Of a stretch of DNA of 45,735 nucleotides, positions 20,501 to 30,572 are shown one piece after another. The position numbers and the translations under genes are program-made. Origin of the DNA: a virus; the IMG/VR virus record IMGVR_UViG_3300037086_000397, positions 1 to 45,735 of that record; one strand, 5' to 3'. Positions within the stretch are counted from its first letter, which is position 1; the number at the start of each line of letters is the position of its first letter. The notes under the pieces were generated by a model. That model had not been told where the DNA came from and made no database searches. It saw nothing but the letters and a program-made list of their open reading frames with translations.

Positions 20501-23500
20501 AATGAGCATAATGGAAAATGGGGAAACGGATATAGTTTACTGGTTCCTGATTCTGATGCGGTTACAATTCATAATGCATGGACAACTGTACAGGGACTTC
20601 AGATAGATGGTAGTAATAAAAATAATGGAAATAAAGGAATTTCTTTTGATACTAGTGCTGGAATTGTTATAAAAAATAATATTATTAAAAATTGTGAATC
20701 AGGAATTATTAGAGTAGATGGGGTATCACTTCCCGTAGATGATGTAATTGGTAATGTTATTTATGATTGTAAAAATGGAATACATGCTGTTTATTGTAAT
20801 GTTTATAATAATACCGTCATAGATTGCACTGTCCTCGGATATTCGGTTGGAACAGATAGTGTTATTACTAATAATATTGCTCAAGGAAGTGCTACTAATT
20901 TTAATGATGGCTCTATTGTGACTTATTGTATCAGTTCTGATGGAACCGCTACTGGAACAAACTGCCATACTCAAACTCTTGATTTTATTGATAAATTTAA
21001 TAATGATTATCATTTAAGTAATAGTATTCATGACGCTGTTGCATTAGGTCACGGACTTAATCTTTCCTCTTCATTCATACGTGATATCAATAATAATTTG
21101 ATAGAAGACTGGTCTATAGGGGCGGATTGCCCATTAGTGACGCCATTGGTCACAACTACTCCCGCCCCAATTGTTCATTATAAAGTTTATTATTCAATAG
21201 GTACTAATATTAATGATAATCAAAGTGGTTCGGGCACAAATACAATTAGTATATCGAGTGGAATTGCAACTTTTTCGGTTCCTCAAACATCTGATTCTGC
21301 TCCCAAAATTGGTGTTGGAGATGTAGTTACTTATCAAAATGGATTACAATGTCATTTAAAAGAAAAAATATCTAATACACAATGGGTTGTCGTTAATCGA
21401 TATGGAATTAGTCCTGATAATATTGAACATTCTTTAGTAAATTCAATTAAGAGAACGTTTAACTCTTTATATTTAGCAATGAATTATGGCCATGAATCTG
21501 TTTATGCTATGCTAGGAACAAAAGATTTATCTGGTAATAATTATCAATTAAATCTTCCTTGTTATAATGATAATCCTGATTTTGGATCAGTAATGATTGC
21601 TGGATGGAGTACAAGTTCGGATTACTGTATTAATATTTACACTCCTCAAAATATAAATACAGAATGCAATAAATCACAGAGACATAAGGGAAAATGGAAT
21701 ACTAATAATTCTGGACAGAGTACAAATCCTGGTGGATATAATATTATTGGGACATATAATGACGCTCTTCAAATCAATACTGTAGATTATGTTAAAATAG
21801 AAGGTATACAAGCACAATCGACTAGTGGTGATGGAAATGGTATTCATTTAGTTAATTGTAATTGGAATACAGTGATCGCTAATATTGCTTATGGTTGTAG
21901 TAATGATGGAATATGCAATGAATCCCCATATGGAATGGGAAATACCTTTAATCATATAGTTAATAATTTATGTGATAGTAATTTTGTAGGTATACATGAT
22001 ATAGGAACTAATTACACCTCTGCAAATAACACATCTTGTATTTATAACAATACTCTTGTCAATAATTTTAGAAAAGGATTTCTTGTTGAACTTGGTGGCG
22101 CATATACTAGTCACGTAATCAACTCTAAAAATAATATGTTGCAATATAATCGTGGAGGAGCTGTACAACATATTGGAACTGATACACTTAATTTATTAAG
22201 ATGCTTATCTAATGACTATACTGTAACCCTTCCTACAAGCGTAGAATGTATCCCTGATCAATTGATATATTTTCTTGATACGAATGATAAGGTTTATACT
22301 TTAGATCCATCCAGAGATCAAAGAGCTATTGGATCTGGAGTTGATTTAAGTACTGATCCTGATTTTTCATTTTCTACTGATATTGCAGGAAGACTAAGAA
22401 ATCCAGGATATTGGAATATAGGAGCCTTTGAATACATTCCTATTTTGGGAAGTGGAGAATTAATTACAGAAGTTATGACTATGCGAGGTTATGCTATTTC
22501 ACAAAAGGAGTTTCCTCCATCAATTTTATATCTTAGAAAGACTGTAGATAGGCCTAATACATTTACCAGTATGGATACATTGAGTGCATTTCTTAGACAA
22601 GAAATATTTGGCAGTTATGCAATTTATATTCAGGGAAATGAGGAATTTTCAGGAACTGTTGATTTTGGTGCAAGGCTTGGGACAGGTACTCAATCAAAAA
22701 CTATTACAATGCAGACAGATCCTTCAGAGCAATCTGATGGGCCCGCAATACTTATAGCTCTTTCTAATGATGGAAGTGCTGGAGCACCGTTAATATCCGA
22801 TGGGTCAGAACAAGCTAAAATTACTTTTTTAAATATGAAATTAAGAATGAGCGATAGTTATTATGATGAAGTTTTTATCAAAGATACAGCTCACACAAGT
22901 CATATAGTTATAGAAAATTGTATTGTGCAATTAAATAATGATACTATAGTTGGAAATTTACCATGCAAAGTAGAAGTAATTAATTCTCAACTTATTTATA
23001 GAAATACTAGTGGAACAACTATTCTTTATATAAGTAAAAATACTACAAATCCAAATGTTATTGAAAATACAAATATTATTACTTATACTGAATCAGATAT
23101 AGATTTTAGTACAGAAAATTCTGATTCTGTTTATAATTGTTTATTATGGAATTTTTCTTCATTTAATCAAGTATTCTCAAATCCAAATGTAATTAATTGT
23201 ATTTCTGATAAAGATCCTCTTTTTATTGAAGGCCAAATTATATCATTGAATTTTATAATTGCAGAAGTTATGAGGCATACATTTATGCCTCAGTATTTAT
23301 CACCATGTAGAAATGCAGGATATTTAGATCCAGATTATAGTATATCTACTGATATATTGGGAAGACCCAGGATATCTGAAGATACTATCGATATAGGTCC
23401 TTATGAATTAAGTGTATTTATTGCAGAATTTGATGTCAGTCAAATACGTGATGTATATCAAGATAAATTATTTTATAATAGTAATTCTGAAGTTTTTACC

Positions 23501-23899
23501 ACATTAAAACGTCAAAAAATATATCGATATCTTCCTCAAAAATTTGCTTTAAATATTAGTACATGTAACGAATTTGCAAGAGAATCTAAAATATTTATTG
23601 AATTAAAACCTTATACAAAAAGTTATTCATTATTTAGTGATAAAAACAATATCTCATTAATACAACTTGAAGCTTATTATGATAATGAGCAAAATACAAT
23701 CGTGGTTAAAAAAATACCTCAATTAATAGGAAATTTATTTAATAAAATTTTTGAAACTGGACAATATTCCTTTATATTTAATGAAAGAGAAAATCTCTTG
23801 CATATTTATATACTTAATACATATGATAAGGGTATGAGCGGACAAAGAAGTATAGTAAATAATGCGCGTTTTGGTGGATCCTCAATGACGAGTATATAA
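17573..23899 (+). CDS. Giant fibre/adhesin with four tandem beta-helix modules
   Basis: 2108 residues, GTG start overlapping the previous stop (TAGTG). Four modules of roughly 380-410 residues begin near nt 17650, 18842, 20020 and 21173. Each opens with '(F/Y)SVG' or '(F/Y)SIG', then 'GIA.FS..Q' and 'GDxVTY...CYLIEKI'. A parallel beta-helix core follows with Asn ladders such as 'IYNNTV' and 'NNI'. The modules close with 'DYHL' or 'DFHL', then a D-x-D/G-R-type motif and 'WSIG' or 'WNIGA', typical of right-handed beta-helix surface proteins. A shorter fifth beta-helix and a C-terminal cap follow from about nt 22440. A short Thr/Pro linker sits before module 4. It is probably the main receptor-binding or depolymerase-like spike; no catalytic residues can be assigned. 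Confidence 0.7.
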   Translation: MHQHPFGFNYPYGVSPLFKDDTPYYGKPLFFSVGDTGDYQTKDSNGDLFISIRAGIAHFSFPQVNPNLGIGDKVSFDGVYCLISEKIDQSNWYVTNTVGTPFIDIDIVPVTSITKVFNSLNAAIGGDSPELADYISYNLTGFDIQPNIICYSIQETNNILFKQKWTIDPSRYIKIYTPSSSAYECNSRQRHLGVLGNGYKLQATSIYDEALIVEQHNVEIKGLQITNASNGLHLTGTNINVINNIVANCGGVGISDWNTTGTLNHYIGNTIYSCTACGISVSNVLIPANNKISYLYNNTVVGCGIGVQLGSPDPKVQIYIKNQLCNWNETDYVIVGGTEIYGYNCVSRDNTVLNIPHIETSCFPASLVKFKDRSNNDYHLNTGDDGAIISGLNLSHDPYYSFNTDIDGDLIGDPWSIGSDYTAHKVVFSVGSTTDYIGPATITISDGIATFSVAQTGDAFGVGHLVTYNTSDTCYLIEKISTSKYRVALANGTAPADIIESAIVSVTPAFASLNAALDGSTSGIYTALGNTEDLVSLNLQIDVACYNISDSLALTTSDTWITDEIRNFKIYVPTDTVTQCNTIQKFAGKLGDGYQLQGNLEISIPYTKVDGIQNTFGSIKMLNAPNSMVLNCLSANPTTGILFESSFPGINVIANNLIYDGSGEGILIHCLETNINDTYYCYNNNTIKCTKGISFDTPVNTYSNIVVVKNHISQFNDDDYYIANQDSGRMIISNSVSSDATANKFENKTNTINKSLEFIDYINKDFHLSISDAFTINPGEDLSYNAQYPFSVDFDNEVRAPGYWNVGVDNFTNTCRNEVFYSIGAYQGFLQSFNSHITILNGIAYFDNAQSCAQLGIGDCITYNTSVKCYLAEKVNYYLWRVVTVFGAKPSDITLSPIVNIKRTFNTLKGAVDGASGVNFLNTTDLTSLGVHLNLVCYDDGVIDGDAITVSGWTTNVNNQIKIYTAWNTKTQSNKKNEHNGKWGNGYSLLVPDSDAVTIHNAWTTVQGLQIDGSNKNNGNKGISFDTSAGIVIKNNIIKNCESGIIRVDGVSLPVDDVIGNVIYDCKNGIHAVYCNVYNNTVIDCTVLGYSVGTDSVITNNIAQGSATNFNDGSIVTYCISSDGTATGTNCHTQTLDFIDKFNNDYHLSNSIHDAVALGHGLNLSSSFIRDINNNLIEDWSIGADCPLVTPLVTTTPAPIVHYKVYYSIGTNINDNQSGSGTNTISISSGIATFSVPQTSDSAPKIGVGDVVTYQNGLQCHLKEKISNTQWVVVNRYGISPDNIEHSLVNSIKRTFNSLYLAMNYGHESVYAMLGTKDLSGNNYQLNLPCYNDNPDFGSVMIAGWSTSSDYCINIYTPQNINTECNKSQRHKGKWNTNNSGQSTNPGGYNIIGTYNDALQINTVDYVKIEGIQAQSTSGDGNGIHLVNCNWNTVIANIAYGCSNDGICNESPYGMGNTFNHIVNNLCDSNFVGIHDIGTNYTSANNTSCIYNNTLVNNFRKGFLVELGGAYTSHVINSKNNMLQYNRGGAVQHIGTDTLNLLRCLSNDYTVTLPTSVECIPDQLIYFLDTNDKVYTLDPSRDQRAIGSGVDLSTDPDFSFSTDIAGRLRNPGYWNIGAFEYIPILGSGELITEVMTMRGYAISQKEFPPSILYLRKTVDRPNTFTSMDTLSAFLRQEIFGSYAIYIQGNEEFSGTVDFGARLGTGTQSKTITMQTDPSEQSDGPAILIALSNDGSAGAPLISDGSEQAKITFLNMKLRMSDSYYDEVFIKDTAHTSHIVIENCIVQLNNDTIVGNLPCKVEVINSQLIYRNTSGTTILYISKNTTNPNVIENTNIITYTESDIDFSTENSDSVYNCLLWNFSSFNQVFSNPNVINCISDKDPLFIEGQIISLNFIIAEVMRHTFMPQYLSPCRNAGYLDPDYSISTDILGRPRISEDTIDIGPYELSVFIAEFDVSQIRDVYQDKLFYNSNSEVFTTLKRQKIYRYLPQKFALNISTCNEFARESKIFIELKPYTKSYSLFSDKNNISLIQLEAYYDNEQNTIVVKKIPQLIGNLFNKIFETGQYSFIFNERENLLHIYILNTYDKGMSGQRSIVNNARFGGSSMTSI
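17650..22439 (+). repeat. Four tandem ~1.2-kb protein-level repeats in the giant fibre
   Basis: Modules start at about 17650, 18842, 20020 and 21173. The similarity is clear in protein but not in DNA, so the duplications are old. Module 4 is preceded by a Thr/Pro linker near nt 21145-21170. Confidence 0.7.
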
Positions 23900-23900
23900 A

Positions 23901-26900
23901 ATGAAACGTTTTATTAATCCTCAAAAATCTACTTATTATAGCAATACTTTAGTGACGTTTTCAGATGAAAACAGGCCTATGTATACTGGTATTGTTAAAG
24001 GCTATAGTACTAAAAAATATAGTTGGATAAATGATTTTCTTTTTAAACATCGAACTAATTTTTCAACCAATTCTAATATCGCTTACGTTTCTTTTTTCAG
24101 TGATAGGGAAACAGTATATCAAGAATATGGAAATATTCCTGAATTATATATTCAATATCCATTTCTTCAAACTTATCAGCGAGAAAAGATTCCTAGCGCT
24201 TCTTATGAACTATCCTCACCTCAGTATAGAAAAATAGGACAGAAAAATACCGATTTTGATTTGATACAATTTATTAATGCTTCTGGTAAATTATATAGTC
24301 AAAATGGTGAATTAAATATTAATCATTATTATAAATATGATCCAATATTTCACGCTGAAGGTTATAAAATATACGGTTATCCAAATAATAAATCAAAATT
24401 TATTTGGATAACTAATTATGAATTTGGAGATCCGTTACAGACAGTCGATCAAACTAGATTAAATTTATCAAATTTTGTTATTAATCTTGGTAATAATCAA
24501 AGCGATGTAGATCCAGATAGCAGACAATATGTGGAACTTAATGCTCCAGGCCACGTATCAAATGAAAGAGTAATTGATTATAAAATTCAAATTGATCATA
24601 AAAATTTCTATTATTTCACTGACTTAAAAGAATGGGTTGTTTATTACACAAGAACTGAGTCTTTTAATGGTAATGATAAAAAACCATATTTTGGGGCAGT
24701 AGTATGTTATGATATTAATAATAATGAAATGCATCCTTCAACTATACGATATTTCCCTGACGTATTGGTAGATGGCAAAGTTGAGGCTGCAAAAATTATT
24801 ATAACATGGCCTGAAAAAATTTCTGGAAAATGTGCATTTTATCCAGGCAATGTAAGTGGAGTACAAGATGATCAATCAAGATTTGTATGTCATATTTGCG
24901 ATAAGATGTTTAATGATGATACTTATCCTATAATAAAAAAAGTGGTTGGTGGTGATGTTATTTATGATGGTATAGATCTCGATACAGAAAGAAACAAAAG
25001 GCATTACGCCACCGTTATGACTGAACCTTATTTTATGACCAAAGCTATTAATAATGGAGTAATAGTAAAATATAAATTTATTGATAAAAACAATAATGAT
25101 ATCAATTATGGAAATAATGAAAATACTTATATAGCCAATCCAGGTATATATCTTAAAATTAAATGTAATCTTGACACTATTAAAGAAATAGATAGATTAT
25201 TATCATTAGAAAATTATAATACTGATATTATTGATACTTTGATTATAAAAAATCCTGAAGAGAAACTTTTACCTAGTTCAGGCAGTTATTATAAAAAATT
25301 TAAAGATATAAGTATTCCTAATATTTTTTATCAACGTCAGGATGATGGAATTTTTGATTTATTATACAATCGGCTTGGAGAGACTGATCCATTTGCCAAA
25401 CATGCCACATTTGTTATTCAAACGTGGAATGAAACTCAAGATAATTATTATGATGGTAAGCCTATTAATGATGGCAATCATTATATGAAGATTGCTGGAA
25501 TTGGATTTTATACTGACACCGCTCTTAATGAATATAATAGTGTTATTGAAAATAAATATTTAGCGCTTTATTGTACGAATTACATCTCTGACAAATATGA
25601 TGATGCTACCATTTTTTTAGATAATGGAGAAACGTCAGTTTTAAAAATTGATAGAAATGAAAAATTTAAACCATTAATAAAACTTGATGGAATAAATGGT
25701 TATGTAAAAATATTGAAGAAAAATAAAACACTTCCTGTTACCCAAACCTCCGATGGTCAATATGAAGTTATTTATACGGTCGAATTTCCTTATTGCCCAG
25801 GATCGTATACAGAACGATATAAAATGAATTTTTCTAGCGGGTATCAACCAACTCAAATACTTTATGTTGATACTTATATCTCAGCTGGGAACAAGAAAAT
25901 ATATTCAGATGCACAACCAGTAACGGATTTTACTAATGATCGTAATATTTTATCTGGTGGCGATTCTTTTACTTATGTAAAATTTGCTGGATCTGGAGAA
26001 TTTGTTACTACTATGAGATTTGAAGATGGTGGTGGAGTAGTTGCTGGTGATACATATGGAAAGCCAATTATTCTTTATCCTAAAAATAGAAATTTATTCT
26101 GTGAATCAAATTCTTCTTCTATTCCAGCTATGATTTCTTCTGAAATAAATGGGTCATCAGATTTAGAAGCGGCATATAATTATCAGGTTACTTTAAAAAA
26201 ACCTATTAGTTTTTATGATTGTCAGTTATTAATTCTAGCTGATAACAGAAGATGGAAATATGATGTTAAATATGAACCTTATATTGGAAGAGAAAATCCT
26301 TCATATATATTTTCAATGGATGCATCTTCACTGTATAATGATTATAGAAAATTTCAAAAAAATAATGCATCAATACCAGATATGAAAAGGTGGTTATACT
26401 GTTATATAAAAGGTTTGGCTACTACTTATGATAAAGATGGGGATGTAGATTTTTATTCTTCAGGTTCTGATATAGAAATCGATGTATGGGATAGAAAGTC
26501 ATTAATTACTCCAGTTACCACTACAACAACAAGAAGCCCAAGATCAAATACGCTCACATCTGTATCGGGCAATTGGAGAAGTTTAACATTATCTCAGACG
26601 GATAGTGATAAAATAAAGGGTAATTTGATTATTGGAAGTTTATTTAAATATGGCAGTTCAACTTCAACCACGACATCAGAACCAGTAATTGATGATTTTT
26701 GGACATATAGATTGGGATATTATAATCCAGTATTTTTACAACCAACAGACTTCCCAACTAATTTTAATTATGAAACTTATGACAGAAAATCTAATTTACT
26801 CTTATATGATTCAGTTCAAAAGATAAATTATCATGTAGCTTATATAAAATATTTAGAAGATATAGGGAGTGGTTATGAGGGTTTTGAGATTACAATTAAA

Positions 26901-27350
26901 AGAGATAATTTAAAACCCGAGCCATCTGGCGGTTCTGGACCATTACAACTTTATACTCCATTAACTTTTATTAATAATTTTAAAGATTTTGAACTGTATT
27001 CAAATAGAGCTATTACAGTTGCTACTTCTAAAAATGAATGCGGATTATACAAACGATTTATCGATATAAGGAAAGATGATTATTTAGGTGATTGGAATCG
27101 ATATGTTGATGATGATAATAAAATCTATTTAAGATTAAGGATTAATAGAAAAAGAACTTATCCAACAACCAAAATTGATGTAGATAATGATGGTCTGCAA
27201 TTTATTACCCAAGTCATATTAAACGCAAATAATCCTTGGAAAGATAAGGATAGTGGAGACTGGGATGAAGCCTTTGATTATACTAAAGTTGCATTCATAG
27301 AACAAGTTAAAAAATTAGGATTGACTTATTTTAAATTAGCTTCTCTCTAA
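23901..27350 (+). CDS. Large fibre-associated protein (unknown)
   Basis: 1149 residues, ATG 1 nt after the giant fibre's stop. The composition is Asn/Asp/Tyr/Ile-rich and beta-rich throughout, with several charged loops ('DPDSRQYVELNAPGH', 'KFAGSGEFVTTMRFEDGG'). Two Thr-rich linkers occur near nt 26510-26540 and 26655-26685. These mark a C-terminal region of about 270 residues as a separate unit. No domain is recognised. From size and position it is a structural protein of the fibre apparatus. Confidence 0.5.
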   Translation: MKRFINPQKSTYYSNTLVTFSDENRPMYTGIVKGYSTKKYSWINDFLFKHRTNFSTNSNIAYVSFFSDRETVYQEYGNIPELYIQYPFLQTYQREKIPSASYELSSPQYRKIGQKNTDFDLIQFINASGKLYSQNGELNINHYYKYDPIFHAEGYKIYGYPNNKSKFIWITNYEFGDPLQTVDQTRLNLSNFVINLGNNQSDVDPDSRQYVELNAPGHVSNERVIDYKIQIDHKNFYYFTDLKEWVVYYTRTESFNGNDKKPYFGAVVCYDINNNEMHPSTIRYFPDVLVDGKVEAAKIIITWPEKISGKCAFYPGNVSGVQDDQSRFVCHICDKMFNDDTYPIIKKVVGGDVIYDGIDLDTERNKRHYATVMTEPYFMTKAINNGVIVKYKFIDKNNNDINYGNNENTYIANPGIYLKIKCNLDTIKEIDRLLSLENYNTDIIDTLIIKNPEEKLLPSSGSYYKKFKDISIPNIFYQRQDDGIFDLLYNRLGETDPFAKHATFVIQTWNETQDNYYDGKPINDGNHYMKIAGIGFYTDTALNEYNSVIENKYLALYCTNYISDKYDDATIFLDNGETSVLKIDRNEKFKPLIKLDGINGYVKILKKNKTLPVTQTSDGQYEVIYTVEFPYCPGSYTERYKMNFSSGYQPTQILYVDTYISAGNKKIYSDAQPVTDFTNDRNILSGGDSFTYVKFAGSGEFVTTMRFEDGGGVVAGDTYGKPIILYPKNRNLFCESNSSSIPAMISSEINGSSDLEAAYNYQVTLKKPISFYDCQLLILADNRRWKYDVKYEPYIGRENPSYIFSMDASSLYNDYRKFQKNNASIPDMKRWLYCYIKGLATTYDKDGDVDFYSSGSDIEIDVWDRKSLITPVTTTTTRSPRSNTLTSVSGNWRSLTLSQTDSDKIKGNLIIGSLFKYGSSTSTTTSEPVIDDFWTYRLGYYNPVFLQPTDFPTNFNYETYDRKSNLLLYDSVQKINYHVAYIKYLEDIGSGYEGFEITIKRDNLKPEPSGGSGPLQLYTPLTFINNFKDFELYSNRAITVATSKNECGLYKRFIDIRKDDYLGDWNRYVDDDNKIYLRLRINRKRTYPTTKIDVDNDGLQFITQVILNANNPWKDKDSGDWDEAFDYTKVAFIEQVKKLGLTYFKLASL

Positions 27351-27389
27351 TGATTATAATAGCTATATTTAGATATAGGAGGAGTATAA

Positions 27390-28529
27390 ATGAGTTCTAA
27401 TTTACGGGCTGGAGCACTTGAGGGTTTTATCTGTGATTCAGCCGGCAATATTATTAGAAATGCCAATATAGTTATAAGAGATAATGCCCCTGGCGGTTCT
27501 AATATCGTTGCATCAACCAACAGTGATGACTCTGGATATTTTATCACGACACCTTTGAAAAATGGAACTTATGATATTTATGAATCTGGAGTAAAAACCT
27601 CAAGGACACTACATCTTCCACAGGGTCTTAATATCCAATCTTGGACTGCCACTCCAGATAATGTCCCGAGTAATTTGCCAGTTTTTACACAAATGGATGA
27701 AACAAATGAAAACGATATTAATAAATTTCGTTATTATATTCAAATTGAAAATGACAATATTGATATTAAACAACTAGATCATTTATTTCCAATATATAAT
27801 TTTCCAATTAATGTACTATCCAGTGATTGGTATAATTTTTCAATTTTTCATGGACTCAATCAAGATTCAAGAATAACTTCAACTAGATTCGACATTGAAT
27901 ATTACAATCCATTATTAACAGTTTCTGATATATATCGTAGACTGAGGTGGGTTGGAATACCAGCAATCAATTTTACCGCAGGTTCAAAATTAGTATTACC
28001 ACTTGATTATTACTCAATGTGTTTTAATAGAATAAATAGTAATTCGATTTTTACAAATAATATAAAATATCAAGTCAAACAAGAATTAGAAGTTGTTACT
28101 ATTTATGATGAATCAGACAATGATATGGCATTTAAAAATTTAGCCGATAGTATTGTTGTTGGTGATGTAGTAAAATTAACATTTTATCCTTCTACTACAA
28201 CTACCACAACCACAACTCCAGCCCCTTCTGCAAGTATCTTTTATGGTATTTTTGTTAAAGAAACTGCTAAATATTTATCTCCAGAAGAACTGCAAGTACA
28301 TCGTTCTTTAATGTTTAAAAAATTAAAAAATTCAAATTATCAGTCAACACCAATAGAAACATTAAGTGAACAGAGCGGAATGTATATAATAGCAACTAAA
28401 TATGATGGTTTTTTTAATGGAATTTCAAATATAGGATCTTCTGTAAATGAAAAATTTACTGTGATAGAAAATATTTATGCTCAAGATGTAGCTAATGAAT
28501 TATATAATTATAATGATATTCCTGGATAA
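27390..28529 (+). CDS. Fibre protein with a carboxypeptidase-regulatory-like domain
   Basis: 379 residues. The ATG is preceded by a strong GGAGGAG. Residues 5-75 form a carboxypeptidase-regulatory-like (transthyretin-like) beta-sandwich: 'GALEGFICDSAGNIIRNANI', then 'TNSDDSGYFITTPLKNGTYDI'. The middle 180 residues are of unknown type. A Thr-rich linker ending in PAPSAS (about residues 270-283) joins a last domain of 95 residues. The linker is close in sequence to those of neighbouring fibre genes. Likely a structural or adhesive decoration protein. Confidence 0.6.
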   Translation: MSSNLRAGALEGFICDSAGNIIRNANIVIRDNAPGGSNIVASTNSDDSGYFITTPLKNGTYDIYESGVKTSRTLHLPQGLNIQSWTATPDNVPSNLPVFTQMDETNENDINKFRYYIQIENDNIDIKQLDHLFPIYNFPINVLSSDWYNFSIFHGLNQDSRITSTRFDIEYYNPLLTVSDIYRRLRWVGIPAINFTAGSKLVLPLDYYSMCFNRINSNSIFTNNIKYQVKQELEVVTIYDESDNDMAFKNLADSIVVGDVVKLTFYPSTTTTTTTTPAPSASIFYGIFVKETAKYLSPEELQVHRSLMFKKLKNSNYQSTPIETLSEQSGMYIIATKYDGFFNGISNIGSSVNEKFTVIENIYAQDVANELYNYNDIPG

Positions 28530-28577
28530 TCAGCCGACTGGGTGGCCGGCTTAACCTTCAAAAAGAGGAGCAGAATT

Positions 28578-28886
28578 ATGGAACAAAACGTGCCTAATAA
28601 GGAACTTCAACATAAGGCGGTAGCTTATGCTGTCCTTCATAAAGACGAAATGCCTGATGGTATTAAAAAGTTTATTGAAGATCTTTACGGCTATGAAGAA
28701 ACTGGCAAACGTCTTGAAGAAGTCAGAAGCCAAACAAGGGCTTCCCTCAGACAAATCGAAGAACAAATGACACAGTTATACGGATCAATGGATGCGGTAA
28801 TAAAAATAATAGCAAGAGAACTTGGGGATGCAAAAGTTCTTGAATTAAGCGCAAAGTATCAATTACCAGAAAAGTCCCAGGAGTAA
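28578..28886 (+). CDS. Small coiled-coil protein (unknown)
   Basis: 102 residues from the ATG at 28578 (AGAGGAG 7 nt upstream); the in-frame upstream start at 28542 lacks such a site. The protein is almost fully helical with heptad-like spacing ('RLEEVRSQTRASLRQIEEQM'). It is more GC-rich than the fibre genes around it and sits immediately before another fibre gene. It might be an assembly chaperone or a trimerising component, but this is unproven. Confidence 0.55.
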   Translation: MEQNVPNKELQHKAVAYAVLHKDEMPDGIKKFIEDLYGYEETGKRLEEVRSQTRASLRQIEEQMTQLYGSMDAVIKIIARELGDAKVLELSAKYQLPEKSQE

Positions 28887-28889
28887 TGC

Positions 28890-29867
28890 ATGAGATTCAC
28901 TATTAGTAAAAACGGTATCCAAGAAAGAGTGAATTATCTTATTGGAACCAATGATACAGATCCGTCTCCAGTTCCTACCATAGTTAAAGATAGTGGTCCT
29001 GCCACTTTAACTGATTGGTCTGCACAAGCCTCAATGATCACTAATATCAGACGACTTGTTAGGGGAATAACAGGGCAATCTTTAATTGGAAAAATCATGT
29101 CTGGTTTACAATTAACCCAGGCAACTACTGGGGGGTCAGAAATTTCAATAAGTAATGGTATTGGTTTTACTGTTGCTGGTAATATTATAATTCTAAATAA
29201 AAATATTACTAAAGATTTGTCGACAGCCGGTACTTATGAAATTTATTTGTTATATCAAGAAGCTTTCCTTGATCCCACCGTAGCGCTTGATTATCATACT
29301 TCAGAAGTAATGGGGACATCTTTAACGCCAATTAATATTCTTGCCGACGATATATGTTCCAATACAGTCAATGATGATTTAATTCGAGCACAAATAGCAA
29401 TACACACAGTTACCTTATCAGAAAATGATGGACTATATCTTGGTACTGTTGAAGTTACTGGTACTATTGGCTCTTTTAATATGACTATAACTCCTGCGAA
29501 TAATCAGGCAATATCAAAACATCTTAACGGAAGCTTTCAAGCAACACTAACTAATTTTGATACTATAGTGCCAGGTGTTGCTTATTATGAAGTTGTAGGA
29601 AACATATGTACTGTTCGCTTACCTGAGCTTCATGGAAATTCAAATGCAACAACACATAAATTAACTGGAATTCCAGACGTTATAATTCCGTCTGTTGCTA
29701 CATTTTCCACAACAATTCCTATTAGTATGGCTAAAGGAATATGGAATCCTACAGCATTCTGGATTGATGTAACATCAGAATGGGGACTTACAGCAACAAA
29801 TGGTGATGGTTTTGCGGCTGGAAATACGGAGGGTATTTGGCCCTGTACAATAATGTATTATCTTTGA
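28890..29867 (+). CDS. Tail fibre-like protein
   Basis: 325 residues, starting 3 nt after the previous stop. The N-terminal 70 residues contain a helical attachment-type segment ('WSAQASMITNIRRLVRGITG'). The rest is Thr/Ile/Asn-rich beta sequence ending in an aromatic 'IWPCTIMYYL'. This composition and the small, closed C-terminus fit a short fibre or base-attached spike. No enzymatic motif is visible. Confidence 0.55.
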   Translation: MRFTISKNGIQERVNYLIGTNDTDPSPVPTIVKDSGPATLTDWSAQASMITNIRRLVRGITGQSLIGKIMSGLQLTQATTGGSEISISNGIGFTVAGNIIILNKNITKDLSTAGTYEIYLLYQEAFLDPTVALDYHTSEVMGTSLTPINILADDICSNTVNDDLIRAQIAIHTVTLSENDGLYLGTVEVTGTIGSFNMTITPANNQAISKHLNGSFQATLTNFDTIVPGVAYYEVVGNICTVRLPELHGNSNATTHKLTGIPDVIIPSVATFSTTIPISMAKGIWNPTAFWIDVTSEWGLTATNGDGFAAGNTEGIWPCTIMYYL

Positions 29868-29889
29868 ACTTATATAATAAGGAGTTATT

Positions 29890-30570
29890 ATGCACTACGC
29901 TCTTAGAGATGATCGTTACCCGATAGAGACAGCGGAACAAATCAAAACTGCGTCTGTTTATTTTTCTAATAATCTTTCAAGATTTTCTCCATCTGACAGA
30001 GTTGAAATAGCAACCAATATGGAGAAACAGGCTGAAGTTTTAGGTGTTGAACTTAACCAACCTTGGGTCACAAATTATAGTAGAATGATGAAAAAAGAAG
30101 CTTCATATTCTCCTGAATTTGAATCCAATATGAGGCGTAGAAAAGAGATTTGTGATGTTTATAATGTACAGATTTCCGTCGGTGATAAAATGGTTAAGGC
30201 GGCTGAAATGGTCGATAAACTCATTGGTGAGAAAAATCAAACAGAACCAATACATATGGTGGCAGCTGTGGGTGAATTCGATAAACTGGCCAAATTGGAA
30301 TACCATTATGACGACCGCATTATGGATCCTGTGTTTAGTGTTTTTGGTTCTCATGGCAATCCTGATTTTGACTTAGAAAAGATTGCCTGTTCTCTTACGG
30401 CAAAAACAATTAAAAAAGCTTCTAAAAATAAAGATTTTATGAAAAAGGTTGGTTCATTAATGGGCGCTGGTTTTGCTACTGATTTTGAAAAGAATCCAGT
30501 TGATATTTTTAAATCATTACCTCATCCTGAGCAACAACTAATGTCTGAACAAATATCCCAATTAAAATAA
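29890..30570 (+). CDS. Conserved-type phage protein, likely virion-associated (unknown)
   Basis: 226 residues with AAGGAG before the ATG. It begins 'LRDDRYPIETAEQIKTA' and continues 'NLSRFSPSDRVEIATNMEKQAEVLGV'. This 'YPI.T.EQ...A..YF......F.P.dR...A.N....A..LG' layout is one I have seen in large-phage hypothetical proteins, usually near head or portal genes. The protein is soluble and mostly helical, with no catalytic motif. It is the first gene of the small-protein cluster that leads to the portal. Confidence 0.5.
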   Translation: MHYALRDDRYPIETAEQIKTASVYFSNNLSRFSPSDRVEIATNMEKQAEVLGVELNQPWVTNYSRMMKKEASYSPEFESNMRRRKEICDVYNVQISVGDKMVKAAEMVDKLIGEKNQTEPIHMVAAVGEFDKLAKLEYHYDDRIMDPVFSVFGSHGNPDFDLEKIACSLTAKTIKKASKNKDFMKKVGSLMGAGFATDFEKNPVDIFKSLPHPEQQLMSEQISQLK

Positions 30571-30572
30571 AA

